From assembly GCA_942159475.1 (NCBI GenBank), contig OW804095.1, positions 53,906,773-53,970,772 of the forward strand: a stretch of DNA of 64,000 nucleotides, in the 5' to 3' direction. This DNA comes from Sthenelais limicola. Lineage: Eukaryota > Annelida > Polychaeta > Phyllodocida > Sigalionidae. The position numbers and the translations under genes are program-made. The notes below the pieces were generated by a model. That model saw only the letters and a program-made list of their open reading frames with translations, did no database searches and was not told where the DNA came from. This document shows positions 48,259 to 63,200 of this stretch, in pieces; the stretch's first letter is position 1; the number at the start of each line of letters is the position of its first letter.

Positions 48259-51200
48259 TCAGGTATTACCGAGCGGAGTTTGGCGGATAGCTTGGAGGAA
48301 AAACGATTCTTCCGTTAAGAAATCTTGGTCCTGAAATATAAAAGTAACACATTTTTGTAGTACATATTATCACTATCATGAGATAATATATATATATACA
48401 TGGCCAGGCAAAGATTGAGTAGAAAAGTCTCAATCAGGCTTGACTTGTATCCAGGTGAATGAATACCCGTCACGGACCAGCGATGTGAATGAGTACGCTT
48501 TTCGTTTGAAAGTCATTGTTGTTTTGACATACGTAGATGCACGTACGTTTTCCAACAATAAATCAACGGGGTGATGAATGGTATCGTTCGGCAGTACTGA
48601 GACACGCTTTGGAGTATATTGAGACAATGATTTCTAAAAGACCCAAATTAATTGCTACATTTGGTAAAACTGATATTGATCATCCCAAGTTTTCAGGGTT
48701 AGGCCGGGCCATAGGAAGGGAGTATATATTTACTGTAAACATATAAATGTTCGCGCACCATTTATTTCCGCTATTTTAGCGCACTGACCTTTGTGCGTGA
48801 AAATCAATTCTGCGCGAAAATATAATTAATGCATGAGGCTTCCTTGATGTGTAAATTTAAATCCGCGCGAAAATAAATACGTTTACAGTAATAGATAGTA
48901 ATAAAATATTTTTGGGGTATATTGCTTGCATTTCCATGGTCAAAGTATTGACATCAGTAATCGAGGACGCATATATAATATCCACATACGTGAATGTTTA
49001 TAATATACAGTGGAACCTCTATTGAGACCACTCTTGGGACTGAGAGAAACTGGTCTTAATAGCGAGGTGGTCTCATTAGAGGGGCTAATCTAATAAGAGA
49101 AAAGCAATTCGGGACTGAGAGAAATTGGTCTTAATAGAGGGGTGGTCTCTATAGAGAGGTGGTCTTTATGCGAGGTTCCACTGTGATCAAATTAGAGCGG
49201 AAAACGGTGGCAACACATTCTGTTGTTGCCCACTAATTTGCTGCAACAAATCGCTACACAGAAACAACAGTTCCCAGAGAATGTTGCAACAAATCTGACA
49301 CTCCTCCATTTGCGTTTTAATTGCAAGCATGAAATAAACTGTGGTTATTTCTATTCAGCATTTCAACATTATGTAACAAGTACACTGTTCTCAGAAGTCG
49401 GTTAGTGGGCAACAACAAAAAATTTCCGCTATAAGTTATACCATTTGAGTGTGGATCATATAATGTCTAAAATAGGTCATACGGTACTGCATGAGGAATG
49501 TAAATGTGTAATCATTTTAGCAGATAAACTTCTAATTACAAGTTAATTTGTGGAACACTTGATTTCATCAAATGTCCTGGTTGTCATATAATTGTATATC
49601 ATATCTTATCGTCTATCACATTGCACTAGTAACTAGTAGTTTGTTCGACAGGCCTTGCCAAAAGCTGGTTTTAACACTCTGTAATAAACATCACACCACT
49701 TCATTATTAGGCCTTTGTTTGCAGACACGGTCAAATTGCATGTACACATTTGAGTTTCAGTGGAGCCCCAACAACTCCTTCTATTAAATGTTCTACATCA
49801 AGTGGGTTTATAGTGTTTCTAAATACATGAAAGAACTGCACAAGATTAATCGATGAATAATTCATATATGTTTGTCCCAAAATCGTATTAGCGCCATAAG
49901 CACAGGTTGGTAGTAAAGAAAAATAAAAGACAAAAAGTTTTAGAACTGTAAAAGCCCCGATGACAAGATTGTTTGAATAAAAAACCTTTTAAAAACAAAA
50001 AAAGTTTCAAACTGACTAAACATTTTCAGCAGAAAAATATATACCGAAAGGATTAGGGCGGGGGCGGGGGCGTTCATAAATTAAATGTGTCCGCTTTTTT
50101 GTAAAGCTGCATTCTCAGCTATTACGACAAAACACACCTGAGCAAATTTACTCATCTTATAGCGGAACTCCAGGTAAAAAAACGGCACCAACAGGCAAAA
50201 GCGGCTGCGACGAATTTTTTGCGACGAAATATCTAATCAAGTTAGATATTTTGCAATTGTTGGCAACAAATAAATGTGTTGCCAACAACCTATTTTACCC
50301 CCTCATCCACTAGAATTTTTAGTCATGTCGAATTTTCCGAATTTTTAGAAATGTCGGCGACGAATTTTGCCTGTTGGCGCCGCTTTTTACCTATAGTGGA
50401 GTTCCGCTATTATGACTTATAGCACTGAATTTATCAATATTCTCCAACTGGTATATGTTCATATAAGAATAATAGCTGATAATCTGAATTGGAAGTGGAA
50501 TTGACTGCCGGTGAGCGATGATAAGTGAAGTAGTCGTATGAAAGAATTCGATCGGGTCCTCCAACTACAAATGAGGACGTTTTGGAAGCCCTGTAGCAAA
50601 AAACAACTGGAAACAAATTTCCAAAAGAAAAGAATCGAACAAAAAGTACAAAATGTTCAGTTTCTGACCGACGTGAACTGAGAGTGCATGCAGCTTTAGG
50701 AGTGATGGAAGAGAGTCTTCCATCTCAATAAAATAAAATGCAAGGCCCCAAGGATTCAAGGCCCAGTACGAACCCTGCTTGGTATAGATTTGCCAGTCAC
50801 GCCAGAACAATGCAGTGAGACGGGATTTATTTGGCCATTGGGCATTGGGTAATTTGCCTTAAAGAAACTAGAAAATGTGACGTGTCACAGAAAAATGAGT
50901 CAGAATTCGCATAATTGATATTTTCCAAAGTGGTTTATTCACAAGATTGTTTTGTTGGAATGTTCTCATTTTCAGGATGTCTGGACCTGCTAGTAGCATG
51001 AATGTATGTACCAAATACCTAGACTGTGTATTGAATATATCCATGCATACCTTAGGCGGGACCTGATGTCGTCCAAAGGAGTAAATTTCATTACTTTACT
51101 AGTCCATCACGAATGTCGAAAACATTTTGTTCGTGCTTAAACACATATAGAGGAACTTATTGGATGTCCTAATATTTACCATCATTAGAATTGGCTTGAG

Positions 51201-54200
51201 CTCATCGTTTCAAACATGAAGGTATCTCAAAATCCATGTTTTGCGCCCTGTGACTCATTTTCCGGTGACACATCACAAAATATATCTAAGCAGCATAATT
51301 TAAATACGAGTTCATGCGATGAAAGTAGAAGCAGAGAGAAAGACATTTGATTACCTTGCTCGCAGCAATTCTCCACGTGCGGATAGACCTGTCTAATTCA
51401 ATCTGAGCTGAGATGGAGTCCATACTCTCAACCTTTGCTTTAAGATCAGGATCCAAGGATGATAAGAGGTTTGATGCTGCAGGGGTCATCATCCTCCGTG
51501 TACCTATTTGTACCGCTGGTCGAAGAAATGAAACAGATTTTGAGTCAAGAGTCGAATATAAGACATAATTATAGGTAAAGCACACCATCTAACTCTTTTA
51601 ATTATTATATCTTCATATTGTTCTATTGCGAATATAAAGCTGTGTGACTGAGAATAGCGTCCGCTAGGATGCAATGATATTGCAGAATAAACACATATAC
51701 TCCACGTTGATGTATGTACCACATGCTATTTGTATGGGCGGGAGTAGTGTGGTAATTTGCACCAGTTCCACGTGTGTGGTATGACTTCCTGTCCCCAGTA
51801 AACATAGCCATATAAGGTAAGCATAGCAACGTGGGAGTAAATATAGAACCTAAATTTGAATGTGGTACTCGGCACACTATTACACTGTCCCTTGTACCAC
51901 ATTCTCATCAGGTTCTATCTATAACCCATATCCCATCCCGCTCATTTGTGTAGTTAGAAAGTAATAGTGAAAAACGCATGTCCGCCTTGCGGATGTATAC
52001 TTACGTTACCGTTGATACCATTCCAATAAATTCTACTTATTATAAGAACAAATTATAACTAAAAAACATCGTTATACATAATCACATGTCATTTACATAT
52101 TCAAGTCTCAGTTCAAATTCTCCTCCAACATATATTCTGAGTCATTTTCTCCAAAACAATCGCCTAGTCCTGAAAAGGACCTTTATGCATACACTAAGAA
52201 CAAAGGGACGGGATAAAAAACTTATATCAATTCTTGTTCCTCCAATTCTGTTAACCTATTCCAATACAAAAAAATCAAATAGTTAGGCAATGTTTTTAAG
52301 TCCACACTCCTTCTAGTTTCTTCGGGTAATTCGTTCCACAGGATTCGACCGCGATAAAAAGCACTTCTTTCATTCGTTCGGATTCATCCTTACCTTGTAT
52401 GTTAGCAGCGTTTGTAACTTGAACATGAGAAGCCACTTCAGCGTCCCTAACTGGCGTGCGGCAATTTACACACAACAATGATTTGGCATTTTCTTCTATG
52501 TTTTTCTTCTCTTTGGCAAGTGTGAGGCGCTCCTTGGGAATAGAAATACAATATTCATTCCAAAATTATCAATCAGACACGTGTACTAGAGTGAAAGCAG
52601 TTTTACTAGAGAGCGTTATCAGAGCTGTTTATATGAATTGTTATAAACCTTATACCTCCGCTATTTGGCGTTCTTTTGTCCTGAGTGTATTAAGTTGCGC
52701 TTGAATAGAGTTGAGTCTGTGTGCATGCTCTCCTTCCAGCCTTCTAGCCTCCGTTAGGGCAGTATCTGCTTCACCGTGAGCTTTATCTGCTATCTGTTCA
52801 AATGGAGCAATAGGCAATTTCAATAGGAGATTGGCATCTGTCACACATACACATATTTAGCGTCGGAATTGTGTGTCGAAAAATGCAAGGATCTTTTCAC
52901 CAATATCGTAGCTTGTCTAAATTGATCTATAAAAACAAAATGCATGATGGGAAAGATAAAGTCTTGGTTTATCGAAATATGTACTGTTAAATATCCCAAC
53001 ATAACATAATTTTTATAGATTTTAACTGACAAACAACTCCCATAATTACATGCGAGTCGACATTCAAGATGGCTGTCATGCAAATCCCCAATTGGTCAGA
53101 ATTAGCATCAGTAATTACAGGTGTTTAGTTTTCCACCTACCATGCACCTTTCATCCATATCTTTTGAACATTGCCGCACTTGAAGTGCGAACGTCTCAAG
53201 TTTTTCTTTGTCTACCACAATTGCCCGTTGCTGGACTTCCAGATCTGAGCGATCTTTAGCAATTTTGTCTCTCTCTGCTCGAAGATCATCGAGCTGTTGG
53301 GCCAGCCTTACTTTCTCATCATTCATAATCCTCACCGATCCTTCAAGCTCCGCTCCAGTCTATTGATAACATCCAATAAACGCTTATTAACATTGGTTAA
53401 AAACGGTTAAAGATTTTATATATTCAGTCACCGTTTGGGCCGTTGTCTGTGTATAATACAAAGTTATAACGGACCAGAAAACGAGGAGAGAGGGAGGGAA
53501 GAGAACAAAGAATGTGTGGCTTGGGATAGTTTTGATCAATTCGAGTAAAAAATGCAAGTAGTAAAGGTCATTAGTTGATATCCAGCAAAATTATACACAT
53601 ACAAAAATGCAAGAAGTAAAGGTCATTAGTTGATATCCAGCAAAAATGCAAGTAGTAAAGGTCATTAGTTGATATCCAGCAAAGTTATACACATGTATGT
53701 ATATATTGGTACACAATTAAGGTAGTTTGATGACATTCCAAATCTGACAAATAGCCACATATCTTTTTTTTATATTATTTTTTCCTCGATGTTTTCTCAA
53801 CGTACAAGTCCGAGTGGGGAGTAGTAGATAATTAGTAGTAGATAATTAGATAGTAGTAATACATTTGTAGCCATACATGTAAAGGGTTTCAATGATTGTG
53901 GGCTTAATTCTTGTTTCTTTGCTATATTCAGTTTAAATCGAGATATTTCAGTAATTCCGGTCAAAACTTGACTAAACGAAATAATCATACCATGCGCACT
54001 TTCTGGTCTGGGCTAAAGAAGTATTATGATATGCTCTCTAGTTACACTGTCGGGATATTATAATGTGTATAGGCCAGAAAGTGCTTGGGATATATTTCTT
54101 TAATATTGTATGTTCAATATATTTCGGAATAGATGGATACGAAGAGTAAAACAAAGCCAAATAAAAACGTAAGAACGAAGACGTCCTAACTGATTTGCAA

Positions 54201-57200
54201 AGTTAACGGCAAGGGCAGCAATAAAGATATTTCAATACAAAAGATTCAAACATTAAAGAATCAATGTTGTTGACAAACCTTGACATTTTTCAGACTCTCT
54301 CTTTGCATCTTTTCACTATTGATTTTGTTGTTCATCTCAAAAGCAGCTCGCTCTTGTGCCAGGGTTCTACGTTCTTCGTACAACTGTGACATCACAGATT
54401 TTTGCTCTTCTAGCAATTGATCCTGTAAAATATTAATTCACATTCACAAACTCCATACAATTATCAATAATGTTATCCTCCATAATTATGTATCCATTTT
54501 GATGTTACTATCAACGATCTTATAATATAGGTAACATTCAATGTAATGCAATCTCTGATTAAGTATATTGGCGGGGTGGGAGTGTGTACGGATTTCACTT
54601 GTGGTGGTGGGTGATATTACCACCCTGTGGTTGACCCATGTCGTGACGAGACGCGGCTGCACGAACAAGAGAAACAGATAGTACCATTTAATTTGAAAGT
54701 CACACTTTTGACAGAATATTTAATAAGCTGTCTGCCGGGTGTATTTATGTTTCGCAACATATCATTACTCAGGTATGATCCCATACTTTCCTTTGTAATA
54801 AAACCATATCATAACACCTCCCCCATTTGCAATGAAATGACATGACTCAGATATGTTATCCTCCACTTAATATGATTGAGGTTATCAAATAAAATACGAT
54901 GGAGTGGAATATAGATGCTTTACAGAAAGGCGGCAAGCCAGAGGAAGCAAGGCACATCCTTTGATTGGAGAGCTCCTCCAACCCGCCCCCATTACACTAA
55001 CGTACCCCCAACCCTATCCAGTATCCAGTACAGTAGCGATGCAGTGTAAAGCCTGGGTTCCACTGCCACGATACTTATCCCGTTTCTTTGGTCCCGCTAC
55101 TTTACATGTGACGGGAAGTAGCCGTTTCAAATCAAACATGTTTGGCTACCTCCCGCTACTTGCTTCCGCTTCTAAAAGTAGCCCGCTTCTAAAAGTAGCA
55201 CGACCAAAGAAACCGAAGTAGTAGCGGGAGAAGTAGCATGGCAGTGGAACCCAGGCTTAATAGAATAGCGCTAAGTTAATTCAGTTTCTGCAGTTTATTG
55301 TTGAGGACCAGCGCCCGCCCGCATCTTAAGTTTAGCATTCAAACTAATTATTTGCAAGACCGCAAGAAGAGACAGAAAAAATACCGGCTCTTGGTGGGGC
55401 TATATATGAGAGTAGGTCCGGTCAGCTTCTAGGCACCAAGTAACCAAAACTAATTTCAGAAAAAGAATCTTTTTGATCTAAATAAATAATTCCTAACTTT
55501 TAAACGATGTATGATTTCTATGAATTTCTAATGATCGCACAGAGTAAGTGACATGTTTTTAGTGTGGTCACCTTTGAACGTTGTATAGATTCCCGTTCAC
55601 GTTGGAATTGCTCCTGCATTGCAGTTCTCTCCTTCTCCAGGGCCTCTTGTGCCACTAGGAAGCGAGTTTCTTCTTGTCTCGCTCTCCACTTTTCCTGTGG
55701 TTTTAACGATAAGGAAAACTGGTTAAAGTGAAGTTAAATAGAATCGTTATAAGCAAAGATAACAAGACTCGCATAAAGAAAACCGGTGATGTCTGTATAA
55801 ATGTAATGCTGGACACGTAGGTCACTTATTCAGCCTTCTGTCTGCATGATTTCATGACAAAATTTAAAGGTAAGCGTTCCTACTTCATGTTTTTGAGCAA
55901 GCAAGTACCAACCTCTTCAAGAGACCGGTTTTGTTCTGTGAGTTGTACTTCCATTTTGGACAAAAGACCGTGAAGCCGCGCTCGCTCCTGTTCGTTCTCA
56001 TGGTGTTGTCGTTCAAGTCTTTCTTGAAGACCTTGTAATAAAGATATACATGTATAATAATAAAAAAATGATAACATCAAGTACAAAGATTTATTAACTA
56101 AGAAAATGATATCCCTAACTAACGTTTGTATTTCTATTATCCCTATATAGGACGTGTATTTGTTCTAGAAGTTTTTATTTATTTTGTGAACGTAATGATT
56201 GAAAATGTTTGAAGGAGATCAGTCCAAAATGTTCAGTCCCCTGGGTACCGTTGTCTTTTATTATGTTTGTTTAATTCATTACATAATGGAAATAATCAGT
56301 ATATATAGGCTATACTATAGGATTTCACCTTTTACTTGCTCTTCTCGCGCTCGGGCGGCGTTCTCTCGTTCATCAAGAGATAGGCTGTGCTTCATCTGCA
56401 CTTGAGTCTGAAGTTCATTCAGACCTCTTGTGTTCTCCGAGATACGGTCTATTACGCCATGCAAACTTTTTGACGTAGAGTGCTGTGAGGCTACAGCTTC
56501 TACTTCAAGCTCTTTTACGTGACGCACACGCTCTATTGATTCTTCATGTTGTTGGCGCAAACTATTCATATCATTCCTGAAAAGGACATATATATATATT
56601 ATATAATGAAAATTGTTTCATCTGTATATATAGCTACTAGATTCTTAAGATTACAAGAAAACAATTGCTCTCGCATGAAACGCTAGAAAAATATATCGTT
56701 GGAGTAATTATCTCTAGTCTAGTCAGGGTATAGAGGCAGAACATATAAAGTTAACTTCAGAAATTTTGATTACTATCGCAATCTCACCGACTTTTCATTG
56801 CCTTGAACAAACATGATATATCATGCCATTAATCTTCGTCTGGAAGAGTTAACTACATGAACCCGTTAAAGTCCATGCTAATTTACATATTTGTAGACGC
56901 GTGTCATGCATCAAACAAGGGGGTCTACGTGACGTTCCGCATGTCCGATTTTAGGGTCACTCGCTATTTTATCCGGTCGCAGAATTTAGGTAATGTAAAC
57001 TTAGGTACATGTGTACCATCAACATTAATTGACATGAAGCGCAGGGCTTGTGAATTTCATAATAACTTTTAGAAATTAGATTAGAAAATCGGACATGCGG
57101 AACGTCACGTAGACCCCTTGTTTGATGCATGACATGGCGTTTCTACAAATAATAAGGATGATAATAATCATAATAAGTATCTATCCTAAAAATTGTTCCA

Positions 57201-60200
57201 ACTATGGAACTATAGCCGCTTTCTTTCATTTAGAATTCATATTTTGCTGCTGAATCCGGTGAACCGTACGAAATAACCCTTCCTTCAAAGTCGGTCAGAA
57301 ATGGATTTCTGGCCGACTTTGGCTAAACAAAATTAAAACAGATTCGCATGAAACATCAAAGGTTTAAGGAAAACCTTTGTTGGAAGTTATCTGAAGCATC
57401 TTACCGGTGTTGCTCCCTAAGCCTTTCAACCTCTGCCATCCTCTCCTCCTCCCACAATTCCTGACGTCTAAGGTAGCTTTGGGTTTGCTCCTTCTTTTCC
57501 TGTTCCATACTTTGTGATTTCATTTGATGCTGCGATATCAAATATTCGTTATCTTCTTTTAACCTGAAATGGGTATTAAATCGCTTTTATTAGCTATCAG
57601 ATTAAGTATATTTTACCTATATTTTACAATATATTTTACCTATCAGTTAGTGCAGTGATTAGTTGGAAAAAATATATCATTTCCAAAGGTATATTGAAAG
57701 AATTATTTTAACGAGCAAATCGATTGATTATTTTTCAAATATCTATTTCTAAATATATTAATACAAAGTTACAATTAAAGTCAACAGTCATCAAAGGTAT
57801 AGTTAAAAAACCGCTAAACGACTTGAAGTTGCAATACAAACCTTTCTTCTCTTCTACGCCAAGATTCTTCAACAAGATCCAATCTTTTCCTGAAAAGACA
57901 TCCGTACGTTTTTTATACAGCAACCATTGATTCCATGATTTCACTCAATAAATTGTATGAGTATCATGGACTGAGATTTATAGATTGCAATTGGGTATTT
58001 GACAAGTTTCACAGATGATTGACTAGTACGTCATATGTAAACCGCCAATGTGTCACCCAATGTAAGTAAAAACTATACATAAAATTTGAGTAGAAATGGA
58101 TAATTAATTGGTGTAAACATATATATAATTTTGATCAAATTCAAATGGAACCACATGCAAGAAGTCTCACCCAAAATATTCAAAAGTAATGTTAAATGTA
58201 TACTGCTAAATTTAGCGGCCACAATGTCAAAAGGGGTCCTCTGCCCCCGGGTTGATGACATGTTGTCCTGTCCAAGAAATGTCCCATGACATTACTGACT
58301 CTATACAGCTATATCTACTTTGTGTGTTATCATCTCTCTATGCTTGATACTCAATATACTTAACCACTGTTGATTATTTAGTTTACATGTGAACCACTAT
58401 ATATCCTCATGTAGTGTTAGCACTTTTTGTTGGAAGACCTCCCCGGATAATAATGAATTTGGTGACTACAAAACATCTAGTACCTACGATAACATGAATA
58501 CGACATATCGTAAAAACGTGACATAGGTTTAGTGGTAGAAACCATAGTATTAGAATAATAGAATGGCAGAAAAGACAATGATTGACAGAACAGTTACACT
58601 TACTTGTGAGATTCCTCTAAGAGTTTGATTTCTTCCTGGTTCTGATTCTTTATGGCCTCCTGAAGATTCATGAGATGAAGTTTCTCCATTTCTAGACGCT
58701 TAATCTAAAGTTAATCACCAAAATACAGTAAATTATTTTGAAATCACTAATAATTATGCGATGAATTCTGACTACCTTACTCACCAAGAACATCTACTTA
58801 CTAACTTCTATTTACCCTGCCCTCCCTACAACTTAATGCATGCATAATTACTATCTATGCAAATGAACTGAAGCAGATATCTAGTTTTACACTGTCTCCA
58901 AATGAAAATTATATATAAGAAATAAGGAATAGGTTCTTCAGAAACTAGCATCATTAATACACAAGATGACCAATGTGAAGCATATGAATGGGTATAAAAA
59001 TATCACCAATCCATTATGGCAAAACATTTAGAGTACTTTATTAGATTTCAGAAAAAAAAGGTTTCGTTTTTCTTTTCTATCCTTATATTAAACCATGTTG
59101 GGGACCCTAACTGCAAAGACTTATTACATTACACGATTCCACAAACCAGTTATAAAAAAGTTATATATATAACACTCACCAAATACCGGTAAGTAACTTT
59201 TGCGAAGTAAAGTAGCGTGATCGGACCCGTGAAAGCTTAATCCTTTTGATATTCTATACCTTCAAGTTAATCGACCGTCTCGGAATGTCAGAAAATTAAA
59301 AATATATGGGGGTATCTATTGCTTTCTTCTTCTTGATAAACAGCTCATCCTCGAACAACGATACCAGTCCACATAGAGCTCCTTTGCTTCGTCATTCTCT
59401 GTTGTGACTTTTGCAAAGTAAAAACGCAAGCAAAAAGCACAAAACAGTATGCGAATGACGGAGATGCGGAAAGTGGAAGAGATACAAAGACGCAGAGGAA
59501 TCGAGAAATGTCGATAATTAGCTGATTTATACGTTTCCTTTAGTTAACTCAGGGAGAGGTGGATGAGTTTTCATACCCTCCATTGCCAGATGCTATGCAG
59601 ATTGATTTTTGAGACTTCCCGTGCTACTATGGAATAGATCAAACCCAAAGTAGCCAACTCGGATAAGTGAGTGAATACCTCAATTACACCCGCCCTTCAA
59701 CCAGTATAGTAGTTACACATGTAGTAGGAAAAAACACGTACACAAAGGGTTGGCTAGGGTTGTGGAAAAATGAGATGAAAGTTCAATGAGACGAGGAAAC
59801 TATGCTATGGGGATCATTACACCGACTCCACAAATCATATGGGGATATATTAAAGGATAAATGACCATGGCATAGTGGACGCCAGGGATTTGCTGTCCTT
59901 TGTTATATAAGGTTCACACGGGAGTAACTGGTGTTGTAATACCTGTGCAAACATATCATCGCCATACATAGAGCTGCCCATCATCCCCATACTAGGCATG
60001 ACGGAGGGCATCATTGCAGGTTGGGATAATTGAGACATCTGCTGCTGCACCATTCTTTGCTGCTGCTCCATGGCTCGCTGCATCTGCTCCTGAGCCTGCT
60101 TTTGCTGCTCCACCATCCTCCTGTGTGCCTCCACCTAGTGAGCAGTCGATGAACACATGTAAGCCTCATATCAATGTCTATTGAAATTAGTTAATCTCGA

Positions 60201-63200
60201 TATTTTATAGGGAACGTAGACGACAAGAAATCAATTACAAATATATTTAACTAAAATAGATAACAAAATATTACATCACTACATGTATACCGAAGTGGTC
60301 CGTTTATAAGCCGGGCCCTGTTTAAAAGCCTATCTCGAATAGAGGCCGGGGATGTGGAGGTCATCAAAATATAAAATCCTCTAAAATCTATTTCTTGATT
60401 AATTGCAAGCTGGGGTTAAAGGGGAGACGAAAGAAATACAAGCCCGGGCTTATAAACGGACCACTACGGTATGTGTGTGAATCAATTCTATGAATGTGTA
60501 TATCTCTTTAGAGACGAAAGACACTTTTTGTAAAGGAAGGTTACTGGTAGGTAATTGGATCTACCGGCGATTCCAAAAAGATTCTGGAAATAATTGTTTT
60601 ATTCAGATCACCTTTATATTGTGTACATATTTTTTTGAGAATATTACATAAGTTAATCGAAAAAAAAATCATTGATTAGTCACTTATTTTAAGAGCACAG
60701 CAGGAAATTGAGTTACAAACGAAGTTTCTACTTTTAGTATACAATTCCATTGTTTTAGTATACAAATCCATTAATGGCTTGATGATTATTATGTGATTGA
60801 TGGCTTGATGATTATTAAGTACGCAAGTGAGAGAACGAGTGGGGTGGTTGTCTAACCTGCTGTTTCTGTTGTAAGTTTCTCATTTCTTCTTCTTGTCGTC
60901 TCAACATTTCTTCCTGTTTCTGCAGTTCTTCCATGCCCGACGAAGATGGAAACGGCTGCGTATACATGGTAGCCAGTGAGGCTAAACCAGGGCAAAAATT
61001 AAAATAGTTGGAACATTCTACTAATAACAGTAAAAAGTTGAGAAATAAAATGCAAACCAAACTTATTTATACAATGTTATAACATATCATCCCGTTCTTT
61101 GGCTATGCCTTCAGTGCACCGGATTAAGTATTGCAGCTGTATTCACTCATTCAACACATTCTTTCTCTCCAGCGGTAGAAAAGACCGCCTATAATAAATA
61201 ATTTACATTTCTTGAGGGTCATTAGCAGAATAAATTATTATAAAAATAATAGAGGATGAGACCGGGTTATATTTATTTAACACATCACATAAAATTTAAA
61301 GAATTTGCAGCTTGCTAATTGCTCTGATCTGGACGGAACCCAGCCAGTCTCTATTAACATACCCTGCATCCAGTACCGAAAAGAGAGAAAGGTGAAATAT
61401 TGTGTAGAGATACCTGTCGATGGAGTGGATGCACTGTAGCCTGATGGTCCAGCGGATGGACTCTGGGCTGATGTAGACGGTATGGCGCTAGAGGTGGGTG
61501 GTTCAACAGGAGCTGGAGCAGGTGAAGTAGTCACCTTCACAGGTCCAGCTGGCTTCTGTTCCATTTTCTTCAAGGCTTCCAGGGTGGCCATTAGATCGCG
61601 AGGGCTGTCAGCTGGAGATGGACCTCGGGGTGATGCAGATCTTGGACTTGGTGGTCTGGCTGATTTACGTGAAACAAATGCAACTTTTTTGTCATAAAAT
61701 CTGCCATTTTACGATTAAACTATCTAAAAGCTGAAGATCATTATACATCCCAAATGTATATATTTTTTTCCCACCTAAAAATTCTTACTATGGCCTTACT
61801 TAATATCATCATATTTACTCATCAACTTTCCCTTGCCACATCGAATTCCCACGTTCAAGAGAAAGCAATAGACGTCTAATAATATATACTGGTTATAAAC
61901 TCAAAATTTAATCAGGATATAGCCTTTACCAACAAAATCCTAACATTGTTGATACAACAATGACAGTGTCACCATTCAGACACTAGCCTTGTGAGGTCAA
62001 ATTCCTGGATATTGGTTACCAGGTGATAACCAATATCATCTGTAACAAGTGTTCAGTCACATATTAGAACGTTTTGATTCACTCAGTGGTAGTACAGGAG
62101 AGCGAGCACCAAGTTCAATATTTAAGATAAGCATGATGGAAAATTGGACTTTAAAATTTGAATAATAATAATCACGCAGTTGTTGCTAAAATATATTTTA
62201 TCTAGTGAATCAATAATAAAAAGGTTAATATAGGGTACTTAAATGTATAGTAGAATATGTAAAGTTACGAACCTTTCTGAGGTGTTCTGCTCCTACCTCT
62301 TCGTCTTGTTGTACTTTCTGACTCCCATGGGAAAGCTGAAGAACTGAATGCCAAGATGATTTCTCATTAGAACCAAGGAGGTATATATTACATATATAGC
62401 GTTACAACTACTAAGTTATCACACACATCATGATGGCTATGAATTAAAAAAACATCTGAAACTTGACTAGGCTGATAGAAATCCATTGTGGGAAACATTT
62501 TCTTTTTAGGTTTCCCCCGCCGAAGGCTTGTACTTGGGAAACCTTATATAGTTCACTTTTTTCACCATCTTGCCTAACGCCACTCTGAAAGAATCTGTAC
62601 ATGATTGCTGGAACAGACAATGGCGGCATGTGCTGTCTTTCTCACCCACGTCTCTATGATATTATTTTTTTTAAAATTTTATTTGAGTCCAATTTCAAAA
62701 CATTGATATTCTCATGAAGCTCTCATGGTACTTGTTCTACATGCGGCAAGCGAAATGAAGAACTCATTTTCCGGAGGAGGAGGGGGGGGGGGGGGCGGTG
62801 CGGGGTACTAACTTCCCAACTCGTTCTTCATTTTGCAGCACGCTTCGAACTGGTACCAAAGTGGTTAATATACAATAAATATAGACTACTTTGTTTGTGA
62901 GCCTTACCTTGTGTTATTAGTGGGAGGGGGAGAAAATAAATCCAGACCACGCTCATCGGCTCGGGATTTGGAATCAACAGACCTTAAATGAATAATTCCA
63001 CAAAATGTAGGAGTGGCAACATTTCATGGATAATCTGACTTACAATATTGTAATGCCAGTAAATACTATACTCTAGACATTTCAGACAGAACGGATATTA
63101 GTATACGATGTTATTATTACGAGTAATGATGACTATACTGTATATACACCTTCTAGCATGTGATGCTAAAGCTTCAAACCATTTAGAATTCAACATGGAT

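Noticed and set aside
57286..57321. Hairpin as a microRNA precursor
   Set aside because: The 17-bp stem and two-base loop are too short for a microRNA precursor.
62273..62331. Alternative acceptor of FBF1 exon 3 at CTTCAG (six bases downstream)
   Set aside because: It would shift the phase and hit a TAG; the upstream CATTCAG keeps the frame open.
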